From contig CAKOOS010000006.1 of the NCBI GenBank assembly GCA_934098735.1, positions 1 through 64,000 of the forward strand: a DNA stretch of 64,000 bases, given 5' to 3'. Each line of letters begins with the position of its first letter. Position 1 is the first letter of the stretch. Both the position numbers and the translations under genes were made by a program. Shown piece by piece: positions 41,376 to 49,875 of this stretch. Below the pieces are notes generated by a model. The model made no database searches. It was not told the DNA's origin and saw nothing but the letters and a program-made list of their open reading frames with translations. Source of the stretch: an uncultured Bacilli bacterium. Lineage in GTDB: Bacteria; Bacillota_I; Bacilli_A; RF39; UBA660.

Positions 41376-43110
41376 ATATTTCAATTCGGTATGGCTTATC
41401 AATAGTTCCAAGACCATCTGCTAACGTTACATCAGCATTTAAGTAAAATGACGGCCTTACACAAGCTTCAGTACTAGTTACAGACTTAGTAAGACTTCCC
41501 CCCATTCCAATCATAAATGCAGAGGAACTTGATGTTGTACTTGAGTAAGGCGTTAAAGTCCACTCTTCATGCCCCATCCACATCCAATTATTTGATCTAT
41601 AAATTGAATAATCGTCCATGGTTGTTGCCCAAGCACTAGGATCAGCAGCATATCCATAATCACTAGCATACATAAGTCCAATTTTAGATTTACCATCTAA
41701 AAAATATTCTTTTGAAGCATTAGTAATTTCATTAGTATACATATTTTTTGTTACAACTCTCCAATCAGTTTGAGCACTTACTTTCCATGTTGTACTAGCA
41801 ATTTTATTTGTCCATGAACTAGTTAAATAATTAATTAAGTTAGTATTTAAATTAGTAGTATTTAATAGCGATGTACTCCAATCTGAAGAAGCTTTTTTAT
41901 TAGTTTTATAATTCCAGTAATAACTATAATGTCTTTCAGGATTATTTCTTGAACCACTTCTAAATGATGATGAAAACCCATAGTATTCTCCACCAGTTCC
42001 AATATCGGTTCTATTTGAATAATCATATTTAATTAATTTAATTTGATCACCAAATACCCCAATTATACGATATAAATTCATTTCCGGACAAGTATCAGCG
42101 GTTGATCCAAAACAAACAAAGTTTTTAACATTATCTTTGGTTATATATCCATCTTCAACTGCTTTGTCAAGAGCAGCTCCAAAAGTACTATAAATAGTTC
42201 TAGTACTATCATAACGTAATCTATATTCAGGAGTTGACTCATTTGTATCACATAAGTCTCCTAAATAATTTGCATCGCGACAAGAAAAGTATATAAGATC
42301 TGTTTTTGTTCTATCAGTAGAACTAGATGCTATGACACTTTTATATCCAGCATTTTTAGCCTTATCAGTTAAAACAAAATCAGCACCTGAATAGCGATAT
42401 GAGTTATCACCAGCCCCATTAGTTAAAGTATTATCATGATAATATAAAGAATTTTGCCCCTGAATTCCAGTATATTTAGATTTTATAAAATCAGCAAGAA
42501 CAACTTTATCTGGAGTTTGAACAGATGTAGATAAAATATTAGATTTAATACCTTCACTATCAACAGCATAAACTTTTAAACGATATAAAGTGTTTTTTGT
42601 TAAGCCAGTAACAGAAACAATGTTATCAGTTGTTTCAGTATAAGTTTGTCCATCATCAAGACTATATAAGTATTTTACTATTTCATTTTTACCAGGTGTT
42701 GCTGATATAACCATTGTAAAACTATTTGTTAGAGTGTCTTCAGTTGAAACACTATTAAGATTAGCAGATAAATATTTATCAAAATATACATAACACTTAT
42801 CTGTTATTCTAGTATTAACAGAAACAGAATTATCAGAATCGTCCCAAGATAAAGAACTTCCTCCTTCACAATAAGATAAACTTTTATTAAATTGATAACC
42901 TGTAGGCCATTTAGATGATGTAGAAAGTTCGTATTGCCCAGAATCATAAGATTTTTCTAAATAAATAGAAATCATGTTATTATAAATATTTTTTTCTGCT
43001 TTATTATTTTCATAAACTTTAGACTTATAATAAGTATTATATAATATAGCTATAGTGCTTATAATCAAAATAGAAACTATACTTAAAGTAATAATTTTTT
43101 TTCTATTCAT
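41374..43110 (-). CDS. Membrane-anchored surface protein with FN3-like and DUF6273-like regions
   Basis: 578 residues. The N-terminal helix (6-25) after MNRKK looks like a signal anchor or prepilin-like segment. A fibronectin-III-like domain spans about 120-200 (VKYLYSLDDGQTYT). The C-terminal half (about 205-578) has RIIGVFGDQIKLIKYD, SDWSTSLLNTTNLN, KIGLMYASDYGYA and CVRPSFYLNADV, the pattern of DUF6273-type domains in gut Bacillota surface proteins. Function unknown; exposure at the cell surface is inferred. ATG 43110 has AAGGAGG 9 bases upstream. A minus-strand TGCTATAAT (TATAAT at 43135-43140) is its probable -10. Confidence 0.75.
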   Translation of the reverse strand: MNRKKIITLSIVSILIISTIAILYNTYYKSKVYENNKAEKNIYNNMISIYLEKSYDSGQYELSTSSKWPTGYQFNKSLSYCEGGSSLSWDDSDNSVSVNTRITDKCYVYFDKYLSANLNSVSTEDTLTNSFTMVISATPGKNEIVKYLYSLDDGQTYTETTDNIVSVTGLTKNTLYRLKVYAVDSEGIKSNILSTSVQTPDKVVLADFIKSKYTGIQGQNSLYYHDNTLTNGAGDNSYRYSGADFVLTDKAKNAGYKSVIASSSTDRTKTDLIYFSCRDANYLGDLCDTNESTPEYRLRYDSTRTIYSTFGAALDKAVEDGYITKDNVKNFVCFGSTADTCPEMNLYRIIGVFGDQIKLIKYDYSNRTDIGTGGEYYGFSSSFRSGSRNNPERHYSYYWNYKTNKKASSDWSTSLLNTTNLNTNLINYLTSSWTNKIASTTWKVSAQTDWRVVTKNMYTNEITNASKEYFLDGKSKIGLMYASDYGYAADPSAWATTMDDYSIYRSNNWMWMGHEEWTLTPYSSTTSSSSAFMIGMGGSLTKSVTSTEACVRPSFYLNADVTLADGLGTIDKPYRIEI

Positions 43111-43134
43111 AATTAATAGCCTCCTTATGATAAC

Positions 43135-43143
43135 ATTATAGCA
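43135..43143 (-). promoter_or_regulatory. Extended -10 of the surface-protein gene
   Basis: Minus-strand TGCTATAAT, matching the extended -10 exactly, 25 bases before ATG 43110. The hexamer 17 bases further upstream is a poor -35. Confidence 0.6.
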
Positions 43144-43176
43144 TACCAAAGACTAAATGGCTAATATATTTTTCAA

Positions 43177-43204
43177 TCAAAAAACCAAATGTTTACATTT
43201 GGTT
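43177..43204 (-). terminator. Terminator of the small zinc-ribbon gene
   Basis: Perfect 9-bp stem AACCAAATG / CATTTGGTT, 4-base loop, then TTTTTGATT on the minus strand. It overlaps the gene's stop codon. Confidence 0.85.
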
Positions 43205-43384
43205 ATCAATTGTTTTCCATTCAGTTGTACCACATTTAGTACATATCTTCGGAGCTAAAACTTTTTTACCCTTAGGTAACTCCATATTCGTATCAATTTT
43301 ACTACATAAAATGCCACTTTCAGGATCAATATATGCTACCCCAAATTTAGCATCTTTACAACAATTACATTCTTCATTTTTCAT
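43193..43384 (-). CDS. Small cysteine-rich zinc-ribbon-like protein
   Basis: 63 residues of unknown function. Cysteine pairs ECNCC near residue 4 and ICTKCG near 49, with a single cysteine in between (ILCSK), suggest a zinc ribbon. ATG 43384 has AAAGGAGG at a good distance; an in-frame ATG at 43441 would start in the preceding terminator. It lies between rplQ and the surface-protein gene with terminators on both sides, so it is transcribed alone. Confidence 0.65.
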   Translation of the reverse strand: MKNEECNCCKDAKFGVAYIDPESGILCSKIDTNMELPKGKKVLAPKICTKCGTTEWKTIDNQM

Positions 43385-43430
43385 AATTTTTCCTCCTTTA
43401 TTATTATGAAAAATAATAAATAAATTATGC

Positions 43431-43463
43431 AAAAAAAACATAGCAACATTCGTTACTATGTTT
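43431..43463 (-). terminator. Terminator of the ribosomal cluster (after rplQ)
   Basis: 12-bp stem AAACATAGTAAC / GTTGCTATGTTT (one G-T pair), 4-base loop and eight T on the minus strand. It closes the S10-spc-alpha transcript. Confidence 0.9.
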
Positions 43464-43467
43464 TAAA

Positions 43468-43809
43468 TTAAACTAATTCTAGTCTAACTTCTAAAGCATC
43501 GTCTCCACGACGTTCATTAAGTTTTATAATTCTTGTATATCCGCCATTTCTAGTTTCATAAGTTTTAGCTAGTTCATTAAATACTTTTGCTACAACTTCT
43601 TTATCATTATGTAAGAAAGCTAAAGCTTTTCTACGAGCTACTAATGAACCATCTTTACCATAAGTAATCATTTTATCAACAAATTTTCTTACTTCTTTAG
43701 CTCTTGCTTCAGTAGTAACAACATATCCATACATAATTACGTCTTTAGTAAGTCCAGCTAAAATACTTCTTCTAATTCTAGTTTCTCTTCCTAATTTTCT
43801 ATATTTCAT
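43468..43809 (-). CDS. rplQ: 50S ribosomal protein L17
   Basis: 113 residues. KYRKLGRETRIRRSILAGLT at the N-terminus and GGYTRIIKL with RRGDDALEVRLELV at the C-terminus are standard bacterial L17. It is the last gene of the alpha operon, 3 bases after rpoA, and is followed by a strong terminator. Confidence 0.97.
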   Translation of the reverse strand: MKYRKLGRETRIRRSILAGLTKDVIMYGYVVTTEARAKEVRKFVDKMITYGKDGSLVARRKALAFLHNDKEVVAKVFNELAKTYETRNGGYTRIIKLNERRGDDALEVRLELV

Positions 43810-43812
43810 ATT

Positions 43813-44757
43813 CTACTCCTTAAATGATAGTCCTAATTCATCAACCTTATCAAGTACTTCTTTTAAAGATTTCTTTCCTAAGTTTCTGATCTTAGTAACT
43901 TCTACTTCTTTTTTGTTAACTAAATCTTGAACGGTATGAATACCAGCTCTTTTCAAACAATTATAAGCTCTCACTGAAAATTCAACTTCTTCAATTGGAG
44001 TTTCTAATGTTTTAGTCATATTATCAATTTTCTTTTCTTGCATAATACCTGCAATATTACTAATTGAATTTAAATCAGCTATAATATTAAAATGTTCAAT
44101 TAATATTTTTGCTCCAAGAGCCATAGCTTCTTCTGGAGTCATACTACCATTCGTAGTAATTTCCATAACTAGTTTATCATAAGATTCATCTTGTCCAACA
44201 CGAGTATCAAGTACTTCATATTTTACAACTTCAATTGGTGAATAATTAGAATCAATAGCTATAACGCCTGCAATATTTTCAGTTAGTTTTGCTTTATTTA
44301 CAGAACTTGGTGCATAACCACGTCCATTATTAACAGTCATCTCAATATTAATTTTTCCACCACTTACCAAATTACAAATAACTAAATCAGGATTCATAAT
44401 TTCAATATCAGCATCTTTTTCAATATCTGAAGCAAGAACAGGGCCTTCAACAGATTTAGTAAGTCTAATAACTTTTTCACCATTTGAATGATTTTTAACA
44501 ACTAAATTTTTAATATTTAATACAATTGTTGTAACATCTTCGACAACTCCTTCAATTTTTTGAAATTCATGTAAAACTCCATCAATTCTAATTGAAGTAA
44601 CAGCACTTCCAGGTAAACTTGATAGAAGAACTCTACGCATAGCATTACCAATTGTAGTACCAAAACCTCTTTCTAAAGGTTCTAATTCAAATTTAGCATA
44701 ATGATTGCTTTCTTGATATTCTGTAATTTTATAGTCAGGTTTTTCAAATTTTATCAT
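43813..44757 (-). CDS. rpoA: RNA polymerase alpha subunit
   Basis: 314 residues. N-terminal assembly domain (1-230) with ERGFGTTIGNAMRRVLLSSLPG near 30 and the KAKLTENI-type region, a linker, and a C-terminal helix-hairpin-helix domain (about 245-314: SVRAYNCLKRAGIHTVQDL, IRNLGKKSLKEV) that binds UP elements and activators. Placed between rpsK and rplQ as usual; no rpsD lies between, as in other Bacillota. Confidence 0.98.
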   Translation of the reverse strand: MIKFEKPDYKITEYQESNHYAKFELEPLERGFGTTIGNAMRRVLLSSLPGSAVTSIRIDGVLHEFQKIEGVVEDVTTIVLNIKNLVVKNHSNGEKVIRLTKSVEGPVLASDIEKDADIEIMNPDLVICNLVSGGKINIEMTVNNGRGYAPSSVNKAKLTENIAGVIAIDSNYSPIEVVKYEVLDTRVGQDESYDKLVMEITTNGSMTPEEAMALGAKILIEHFNIIADLNSISNIAGIMQEKKIDNMTKTLETPIEEVEFSVRAYNCLKRAGIHTVQDLVNKKEVEVTKIRNLGKKSLKEVLDKVDELGLSFKE

Positions 44758-44775
44758 GATTACGTTCCTTTCTAA

Positions 44776-45159
44776 TTAGTTTCTTGGTCTTTTTGGTGGA
44801 CGACATCCGTTGTGAGGAATTGGTGTTTCATCAGTTATACTTGTAATTTCTAATCCTGCAGTTTGTAAAGAACGAATTGCATTTTCTCTTCCAGGTCCAA
44901 GGCCTTTAACAAATACATCTACTTTAGTAACTCCAGCTTCAACAGCAGCAGCAGCAGCAGCTTCACTAGTAAGTCCAGCAGCAAATGGAGTTTTCTTTTT
45001 ACTTCCTTTATATCCTATTCTACCAGCTGATGACCAACTAATAGCATTTCCATCTTTATCACTTATTGTAACAATAGTATTGTTATAAGTTGAATGAATA
45101 TGTGCAACAGCTTCAGGAATATTTTTCTTTACTTTTCTTTTTCTTCTATTATATGCCAT
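44776..45159 (-). CDS. rpsK: 30S ribosomal protein S11
   Basis: 127 residues. IHSTYNNTIVTISDKDGNAI, SSAGRIGYKGSKKKTPFAA and HNGCRPPKRPR are canonical S11, which forms the mRNA exit platform with S7. The gene is 10 bases after rpsM with a GGAGGAT site. Confidence 0.98.
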   Translation of the reverse strand: MAYNRRKRKVKKNIPEAVAHIHSTYNNTIVTISDKDGNAISWSSAGRIGYKGSKKKTPFAAGLTSEAAAAAAVEAGVTKVDVFVKGLGPGRENAIRSLQTAGLEITSITDETPIPHNGCRPPKRPRN

Positions 45160-45169
45160 TCTTATCCTC

Positions 45170-45544
45170 CTACTTTCCTACTTTTTTCTTATTAGCAACA
45201 ACTTTTCCTCTACCTTTACGAGTCTTAGCATTTCTACTAGTTCTTTGTCCTCTTACGGGTAAGCCTTTTTTGTGTCTAATACCTTCGTAACAATTAATTT
45301 CCATTTTATTTTTAATGCTCATTTGAACATCACGTCTTAAATCACCTTCAACAGTATATTTATCGATTTCTTTACGTAACTTAGCAATTTCATCTTCTGT
45401 TAAATCTTTAATTTTTTTAGTTGGATCAACATTTGTAGCTTCACATATTGTAAGTGCTAAACTTCTACCAATACCATAAATTGCTGTAAGTCCAATACAA
45501 GTATGTTTTTCTCCTGGTAATTCAATATTTTTAATTCTTGCCAT
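45170..45544 (-). CDS. rpsM: 30S ribosomal protein S13
   Basis: 124 residues. LTAIYGIGRSLALTICE, RRDVQMSIKNKMEINCYEGIRHKKGLPVRGQ-type region (shown in part as IRHKKGLPVRGQRTSRNAKT) identify S13, a head protein that contacts the large subunit. The end is lysine-rich. It follows rpmJ by 11 bases with a GGAGGAT site. Confidence 0.98.
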   Translation of the reverse strand: MARIKNIELPGEKHTCIGLTAIYGIGRSLALTICEATNVDPTKKIKDLTEDEIAKLRKEIDKYTVEGDLRRDVQMSIKNKMEINCYEGIRHKKGLPVRGQRTSRNAKTRKGRGKVVANKKKVGK

Positions 45545-45555
45545 TTATATCCTCC

Positions 45556-45669
45556 TTAACCTTGTACTTGTTTATGTTTAGGATTTTCACATATAACCCT
45601 AACTTTTCCTTTTCTTCTTATAATTTTACATTTTTTACAAATTTTCTTTACTGATGGTCTAACTTTCAT
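45556..45669 (-). CDS. rpmJ: 50S ribosomal protein L36
   Basis: 37 residues: MKVRPSVKKICKKCKIIRRK then GKVRVICENPKHKQVQG. Cys11, Cys14, Cys27 and His32 form the zinc site, so it is the C+ form. The ATG has AAGGAGTGA at a proper distance. It fills the gap between infA (11 bases) and rpsM (11 bases), its standard place. Confidence 0.97.
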   Translation of the reverse strand: MKVRPSVKKICKKCKIIRRKGKVRVICENPKHKQVQG

Positions 45670-45680
45670 AATTTCACTCC

Positions 45681-45899
45681 TTATCTATTATTCCATTTTA
45701 TAATCCCACGTGTTAAATCGTAAGGTGAAAGTTCCACTGTAACTTTATCACCTGGTAAAATACGAATCATATGCATACGCATTTTACCAGAAACGTAGGC
45801 CTTTACAGTGTGTCCATTATTTAGTTCTACTAGATAATCACTACCCTTTAGAACTTCAATAACTTTTCCTTCAACTTCTATCTTATCTTTTTTTCCCAT
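45681..45899 (-). CDS. infA: Translation initiation factor IF-1
   Basis: 72 residues, the invariant bacterial length. KDKIEVEGKVIEVL, NGHTVKAYVSGKMRMHMIRI and GDKVTVELSPYDLTRGI identify the S1-like OB fold that occupies the ribosomal A site. It follows map by 2 bases. Confidence 0.98.
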   Translation of the reverse strand: MGKKDKIEVEGKVIEVLKGSDYLVELNNGHTVKAYVSGKMRMHMIRILPGDKVTVELSPYDLTRGIIKWNNR

Positions 45900-45901
45900 A
45901 T

Positions 45902-46645
45902 TTAGTCTCCTGTTAATATTTCATATCCATCTTTTGTAACTAATACTGTATTTTCATAGTGAGCAGATGGTTTTCCATCCCAAGTTTTGACTGTCCAGTC
46001 ATCATCACAAAGATAAACTTTTTTAGTTCCTAAATTAAGCATAGGTTCTATAGCAATAGTCATACCAGCTTTCAACTTAACCATTGAATTATCGTCAAAA
46101 TTAGGTATATCTGGTTCTTCATGCATATCAGTTCCAATACCATGGCCAACAAGCTCTTCAACAACACTTAATCCATGGTCATGAGCATACTTTTCAATAG
46201 CCCTACTTATATCTCGAACTCTTGCACCTTCTTTTACTTCTTTTACGCCTGCATAAAAAGCATTTTTTGTATTTTCAACTAAATCAGATACTTCTTTATC
46301 TACTTCTCCAATTATATAAGTTCTAGTAGCATCAGCATGATATCCTTTATAACTTAATACTAAGTCAATTGAAACAATATCACCATCTTTTAATACTCTT
46401 TTTCCTGGTATTCCATGAACGACTTCATCATTTACAGAAATACAAGCAGTTGCTGGATACCCTTCATAACCTAAGCAGGATGGAACACAATTATTTTTAA
46501 TTATAAAATCATGAATAATTGAATCAAGTTTTTGAGTTGTTATTCCAGGTTTCACATAAGACCCAATCATTTTAAAAGTAGCCATTAAATATTTTCCAGC
46601 TTCTTTCATTAGTTGAATTTCTCTATCACTTTTAATACTAATCAT
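45902..46645 (-). CDS. map: Methionine aminopeptidase, type I
   Basis: 247 residues. The five metal ligands are recognisable in SIDLVLSYKGYHADATRT (two Asp), ELVGHGIGTDMHEEP (His), IAIEPMLNLG (Glu) and HYENTVLV (Glu). It removes the starting Met from new proteins. ATG 46645 overlaps the end of adk by 8 bases and is preceded by GGAAG; the ATG at 46669 would lie deeper in adk. Confidence 0.97.
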   Translation of the reverse strand: MISIKSDREIQLMKEAGKYLMATFKMIGSYVKPGITTQKLDSIIHDFIIKNNCVPSCLGYEGYPATACISVNDEVVHGIPGKRVLKDGDIVSIDLVLSYKGYHADATRTYIIGEVDKEVSDLVENTKNAFYAGVKEVKEGARVRDISRAIEKYAHDHGLSVVEELVGHGIGTDMHEEPDIPNFDDNSMVKLKAGMTIAIEPMLNLGTKKVYLCDDDWTVKTWDGKPSAHYENTVLVTKDGYEILTGD

Positions 46646-47276
46646 TAGCAACTTCCACGATATCTTCAAAAATATCTTCTACATTTCTATTAACATCTAC
46701 TTTATGAAGCTTATTTTTTTTACCATAATAATCTAACAATGGTTTAGTATTCTTAATAAATGATTCAAATCTTACTTTAAATGATTCTTCATTATCATCA
46801 TTTCTTTTAGTAAGTTTAGAACCACACTTATCACAAATACCTTCAATTTTAGGTTTTAAACTGTCCACATTTAGATTATAAGACTTTCCACATTTACATG
46901 TAAGTCTACCTAATATTCTATTTATGGCTTCTAGCTCATCTAAATCTAAATATATAACTTCGTAATTATCATTGTCAATTATTTTATCTAAAGCTTCAGC
47001 TTGATTAAGAGTTCTAGGAAAACCATCCAATATAAATGGTTTTCCATCTAATTTAGCAAGTTCATCACTAATTATTTTAATCATGATATCGTCACTAACT
47101 AAATCTCCCTTATCAATAATATTTTTAACTTGTAACCCAATATCAGTTTTAGCATCAATAGCATTTCTTAACATATCACCAGTAGATAAGTGATTATAAG
47201 AATATTCTTCTTTTAACTTGTGACTATGAGTTCCTTTTCCCGCTGCGGGAGGAGCTATAAATATTATATTTTTCAT
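46638..47276 (-). CDS. adk: Adenylate kinase with zinc-type LID
   Basis: 212 residues. It interconverts AMP, ADP and ATP. The P-loop is APPAAGKGT, lacking the first two glycines of the usual GxxGxGKGT but retaining GKGT. DGFPRTLNQAEAL and the Asp/Arg-rich closing region are normal. The LID carries four cysteines in CKCG and CDKCG; the first pair is spaced CxC instead of CxxC. It begins exactly at the secY stop and is followed by map with an 8-base overlap. Confidence 0.95.
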   Translation of the reverse strand: MKNIIFIAPPAAGKGTHSHKLKEEYSYNHLSTGDMLRNAIDAKTDIGLQVKNIIDKGDLVSDDIMIKIISDELAKLDGKPFILDGFPRTLNQAEALDKIIDNDNYEVIYLDLDELEAINRILGRLTCKCGKSYNLNVDSLKPKIEGICDKCGSKLTKRNDDNEESFKVRFESFIKNTKPLLDYYGKKNKLHKVDVNRNVEDIFEDIVEVAND

Positions 47277-48542
47277 TTATCTTAATCTCTTTCTTTTAGC
47301 CGAATAGCTACGGCTTATTAAACTACTTTCCATTTGTTTATAAGTTTCAATAGCAACACCAACAACAATTAGCATTCCAGTTCCTCCAATAGTAACTTGA
47401 CTAGACAAGTTAAATATTGAAGAGAATATAATTGGAATAGATGCTAATATGATTAGGAAGAAACTACCAACTAAAGTAAGTTTTCCCATTGAATTACTTA
47501 TATAACTACTTGTGTCATTTCCAGGTCTTATACCAGGAATATATCCACCACGTTCATTTAAATTCTTACTCATTTCTTCAGGATTCATAACCATAAATGT
47601 ATAGAAATAACCAAATAATATAATAAGAACAATATAAATAACAAAACCAGTTGGAGTTGTATAAACTATATATTTATTTACAAAATCTATTGCTTTTTGA
47701 TTACCAATTAAAGCCACAATTGTTGCTGGTATAGTAGTAAATACTGATGCAATAATAACAGGCATAACTCCTGCAGAGTTTATTTTTATTGGTAAAAAAC
47801 TTTGTTGAGCACCATAAGCACTCGTAGATTTGTTAGCATATTGAATTGGTATTCTTCTTTCTGCAAGTTGAATCCATATAATGCCAATTATAATTAGTAA
47901 ATAAATTAATATAAACAAACTAAAGAATAATATACCTAATCCAGTAGCATACGTACCAGATGTAATAAAGCCATTATAAGCTCCAGTAAATATGCCAGGC
48001 ATACTTAGAATTATACCAGCCATAATTATCATTGATTGACCATTACCAATTCCTTTATTAGTTATTTGATCTCCCATCCATAAACAGAAGGAAGTACCTG
48101 CAGTCATAACTAATGCAGTTTTTAATTGAGTAAATGTATCAACACCATTCATATAAAATACGCATAATACATAGGCTTGTAAAAATCCTATAATAATACC
48201 TAAATATCTATTAATTTTATTTATTTTTTGGCGTCCAACATATCCTTGATCTTTTAAATCTTTAAAATAAGGAATAATATCCATTTGCAAAAGTTGAGTA
48301 ATAATTGATGCAGTGATATAAGGAGATACACCTAATCCGAAGATAGAGAAACTTCTAAGTCCTCCACCACTCATAATGTTAAATATCTCTAAAAAACCTA
48401 ATTCATCATAAACAACAGATGCCCATGGAATGGTAACAGATGTTCCCAAACAAAATATTCCTAAACAAAATAATGTAAAATAAATTCTTTTTCGTAAATC
48501 TTTATTAGATTTATTAAATAGTTGGGAAAATCCGCGAAACAT
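47277..48542 (-). CDS. secY: Protein translocase subunit SecY
   Basis: 421 residues with ten membrane helices. YITASIITQLLQMDIIP near 74 and the GIRPGNDTS-type loop near 335 (EMSKNLNERGGYIPGIRPG in part) identify SecY, the pore of the Sec export channel. It starts in the first base after rplO's stop and ends next to adk. Confidence 0.97.
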   Translation of the reverse strand: MFRGFSQLFNKSNKDLRKRIYFTLFCLGIFCLGTSVTIPWASVVYDELGFLEIFNIMSGGGLRSFSIFGLGVSPYITASIITQLLQMDIIPYFKDLKDQGYVGRQKINKINRYLGIIIGFLQAYVLCVFYMNGVDTFTQLKTALVMTAGTSFCLWMGDQITNKGIGNGQSMIIMAGIILSMPGIFTGAYNGFITSGTYATGLGILFFSLFILIYLLIIIGIIWIQLAERRIPIQYANKSTSAYGAQQSFLPIKINSAGVMPVIIASVFTTIPATIVALIGNQKAIDFVNKYIVYTTPTGFVIYIVLIILFGYFYTFMVMNPEEMSKNLNERGGYIPGIRPGNDTSSYISNSMGKLTLVGSFFLIILASIPIIFSSIFNLSSQVTIGGTGMLIVVGVAIETYKQMESSLISRSYSAKRKRLR

Positions 48543-48986
48543 CTAAATCACCTCAGCTTTGCCGCCTGCATTTTCAATTTTTGTTACAGCTTGTGTAGAA
48601 AATCTACTAGCCTTTACAGTAAGCTTTTTAGTAAGTTCACCATACGCTAATACTTTAACACCACTAAGTTGTTTCTTAATTATTTTTCTTTCTTTAAGTA
48701 TTTCTGGAGTTACAACATCACCATCATTAAAGAATTTTTCTAAATCATTTAAATTAATAACAGCATATTTTGTTTCAAATTGTTTGTTATTAAATCCTCT
48801 GATTGGAATTCTTCTATAAAGTGGAGTTTGACCACCTTGGAACCAAGGCTTAATTGATGCACCACTTCTAGATTTTTGACCATTTTCTCCACGTGTTGCA
48901 GTTTTACCCATTCCAGATCCTGGACCTCTACCAACACGTTTAATACTTTTCATTTCTTTAGTTTTTGGTAAATTTTCTAATCTCAT
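48543..48986 (-). CDS. rplO: 50S ribosomal protein L15
   Basis: 147 residues from MRLENLPKT. RVGRGPGSGMGKTATRGENG, QKSRSGASIKPWFQGGQTPL and RRIPIRGFN are diagnostic. GAGG lies 10 bases before ATG 48986; a start at 49025 would overlap rpsE. In most bacteria rpmD (L30) separates rpsE and rplO; here the two are only 1 base apart and L30 is absent. Confidence 0.96.
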   Translation of the reverse strand: MRLENLPKTKEMKSIKRVGRGPGSGMGKTATRGENGQKSRSGASIKPWFQGGQTPLYRRIPIRGFNNKQFETKYAVINLNDLEKFFNDGDVVTPEILKERKIIKKQLSGVKVLAYGELTKKLTVKASRFSTQAVTKIENAGGKAEVI

Positions 48987-48987
48987 T

Positions 48988-49494
48988 TTATAATTCCTCA
49001 ACTTTCTTTCCACGAAGTTCAGCAATGTGTTCTGGAGTTCTTTGACTCTTAAGTGCTTCTAAAGTTGCTTTAGCAACATTTACTTGAGTATTAGCTCCAA
49101 GAGATTTTGCAACTATATCTTTTACACCAGCTAATTCCAAAACAGCACGAGCAGCACCACCAGCGATGATTCCACGTCCTTCTTTAGCAGGTTTTACAAG
49201 AACAACAGCTCTTCCTACTTTAGCAGTAGCTTCATGAGGAATGGTTCTTCCTTCACTAAGAGCAATTTTGCAAACATTTTTATTAGCAGCTTGTAAAGCT
49301 TTTTTGATAGCTTCTGGAACTTCATTTGCTTTTCCACTACCAATACCTACTAAGCCTTTACGATTTCCAACTGCAACAGTAGCAGAGAAACGGAAATGTC
49401 TACCACCTTGAGTAACTTTAGTAACTCTAGTTATAGCAATTACTTTTTCTTCTAATAAATTTTTCTTTTCAGTTTTTTGATTATTATTTCTCAT
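48988..49494 (-). CDS. rpsE: 30S ribosomal protein S5
   Basis: 168 residues. KVIAITRVTKVTQGGRHFRF with AVGNRKGLVGIGSGKANEVP, and GRAVVLVKPAKEGRGIIAGG, are the S5 domains involved in decoding accuracy. It lies 10 bases after rplR and is followed directly by rplO without rpmD. Confidence 0.98.
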   Translation of the reverse strand: MRNNNQKTEKKNLLEEKVIAITRVTKVTQGGRHFRFSATVAVGNRKGLVGIGSGKANEVPEAIKKALQAANKNVCKIALSEGRTIPHEATAKVGRAVVLVKPAKEGRGIIAGGAARAVLELAGVKDIVAKSLGANTQVNVAKATLEALKSQRTPEHIAELRGKKVEEL

Positions 49495-49504
49495 GCTACC
49501 CTCC

Positions 49505-49861
49505 TTAAAATTCTAGTCCAGCTTCTCTTGCTGCATCAGCAAGTGCTTCAACTCTACCATGATATTGATAACCACCACGGTCAAATACTACAGTTTTAAT
49601 TTTTAATTTTAAACATTTTTCAGCAATATCTTTTCCAACAGCTTTTGCTGCTTCAATATTACCACCATTTTTAAGTTTTAATTCTAAATTAGAAGAACTA
49701 GCTAGGGTAGTTTTATTTACATCATCAATAACTTGAGCATAAATACCTTTGTTAGATCTAAAAACATTTAATCTTGGGCATTCCTTAGTACCACTAATAG
49801 TTTTACGTACTCTTTCATGACGTCTAATACGAGCTTTATTATTTGCTTCTTTTTTAATCAT
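49505..49861 (-). CDS. rplR: 50S ribosomal protein L18
   Basis: 118 residues. RRHERVRKTISGTKECPRL, VFRSNKGIYAQVIDD and FDRGGYQYHGRVEALADAAR are canonical L18, which binds 5S rRNA. It lies between rplF and rpsE with 14- and 10-base gaps. Confidence 0.98.
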   Translation of the reverse strand: MIKKEANNKARIRRHERVRKTISGTKECPRLNVFRSNKGIYAQVIDDVNKTTLASSSNLELKLKNGGNIEAAKAVGKDIAEKCLKLKIKTVVFDRGGYQYHGRVEALADAAREAGLEF

Positions 49862-49875
49862 ATTTTAACTCCTCC

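Noticed and set aside
39591..41380. parS centromere near parAB
   Set aside because: No 16-bp match or near match to TGTTTCACGTGAAACA was found by eye; the dyad ATACAATTTTGTAT upstream of parA is unrelated to parS.
45700..45712. CACGTG core at the infA end as a parS remnant
   Set aside because: Only the central hexamer matches; it lies inside the conserved C-terminal coding part of infA.
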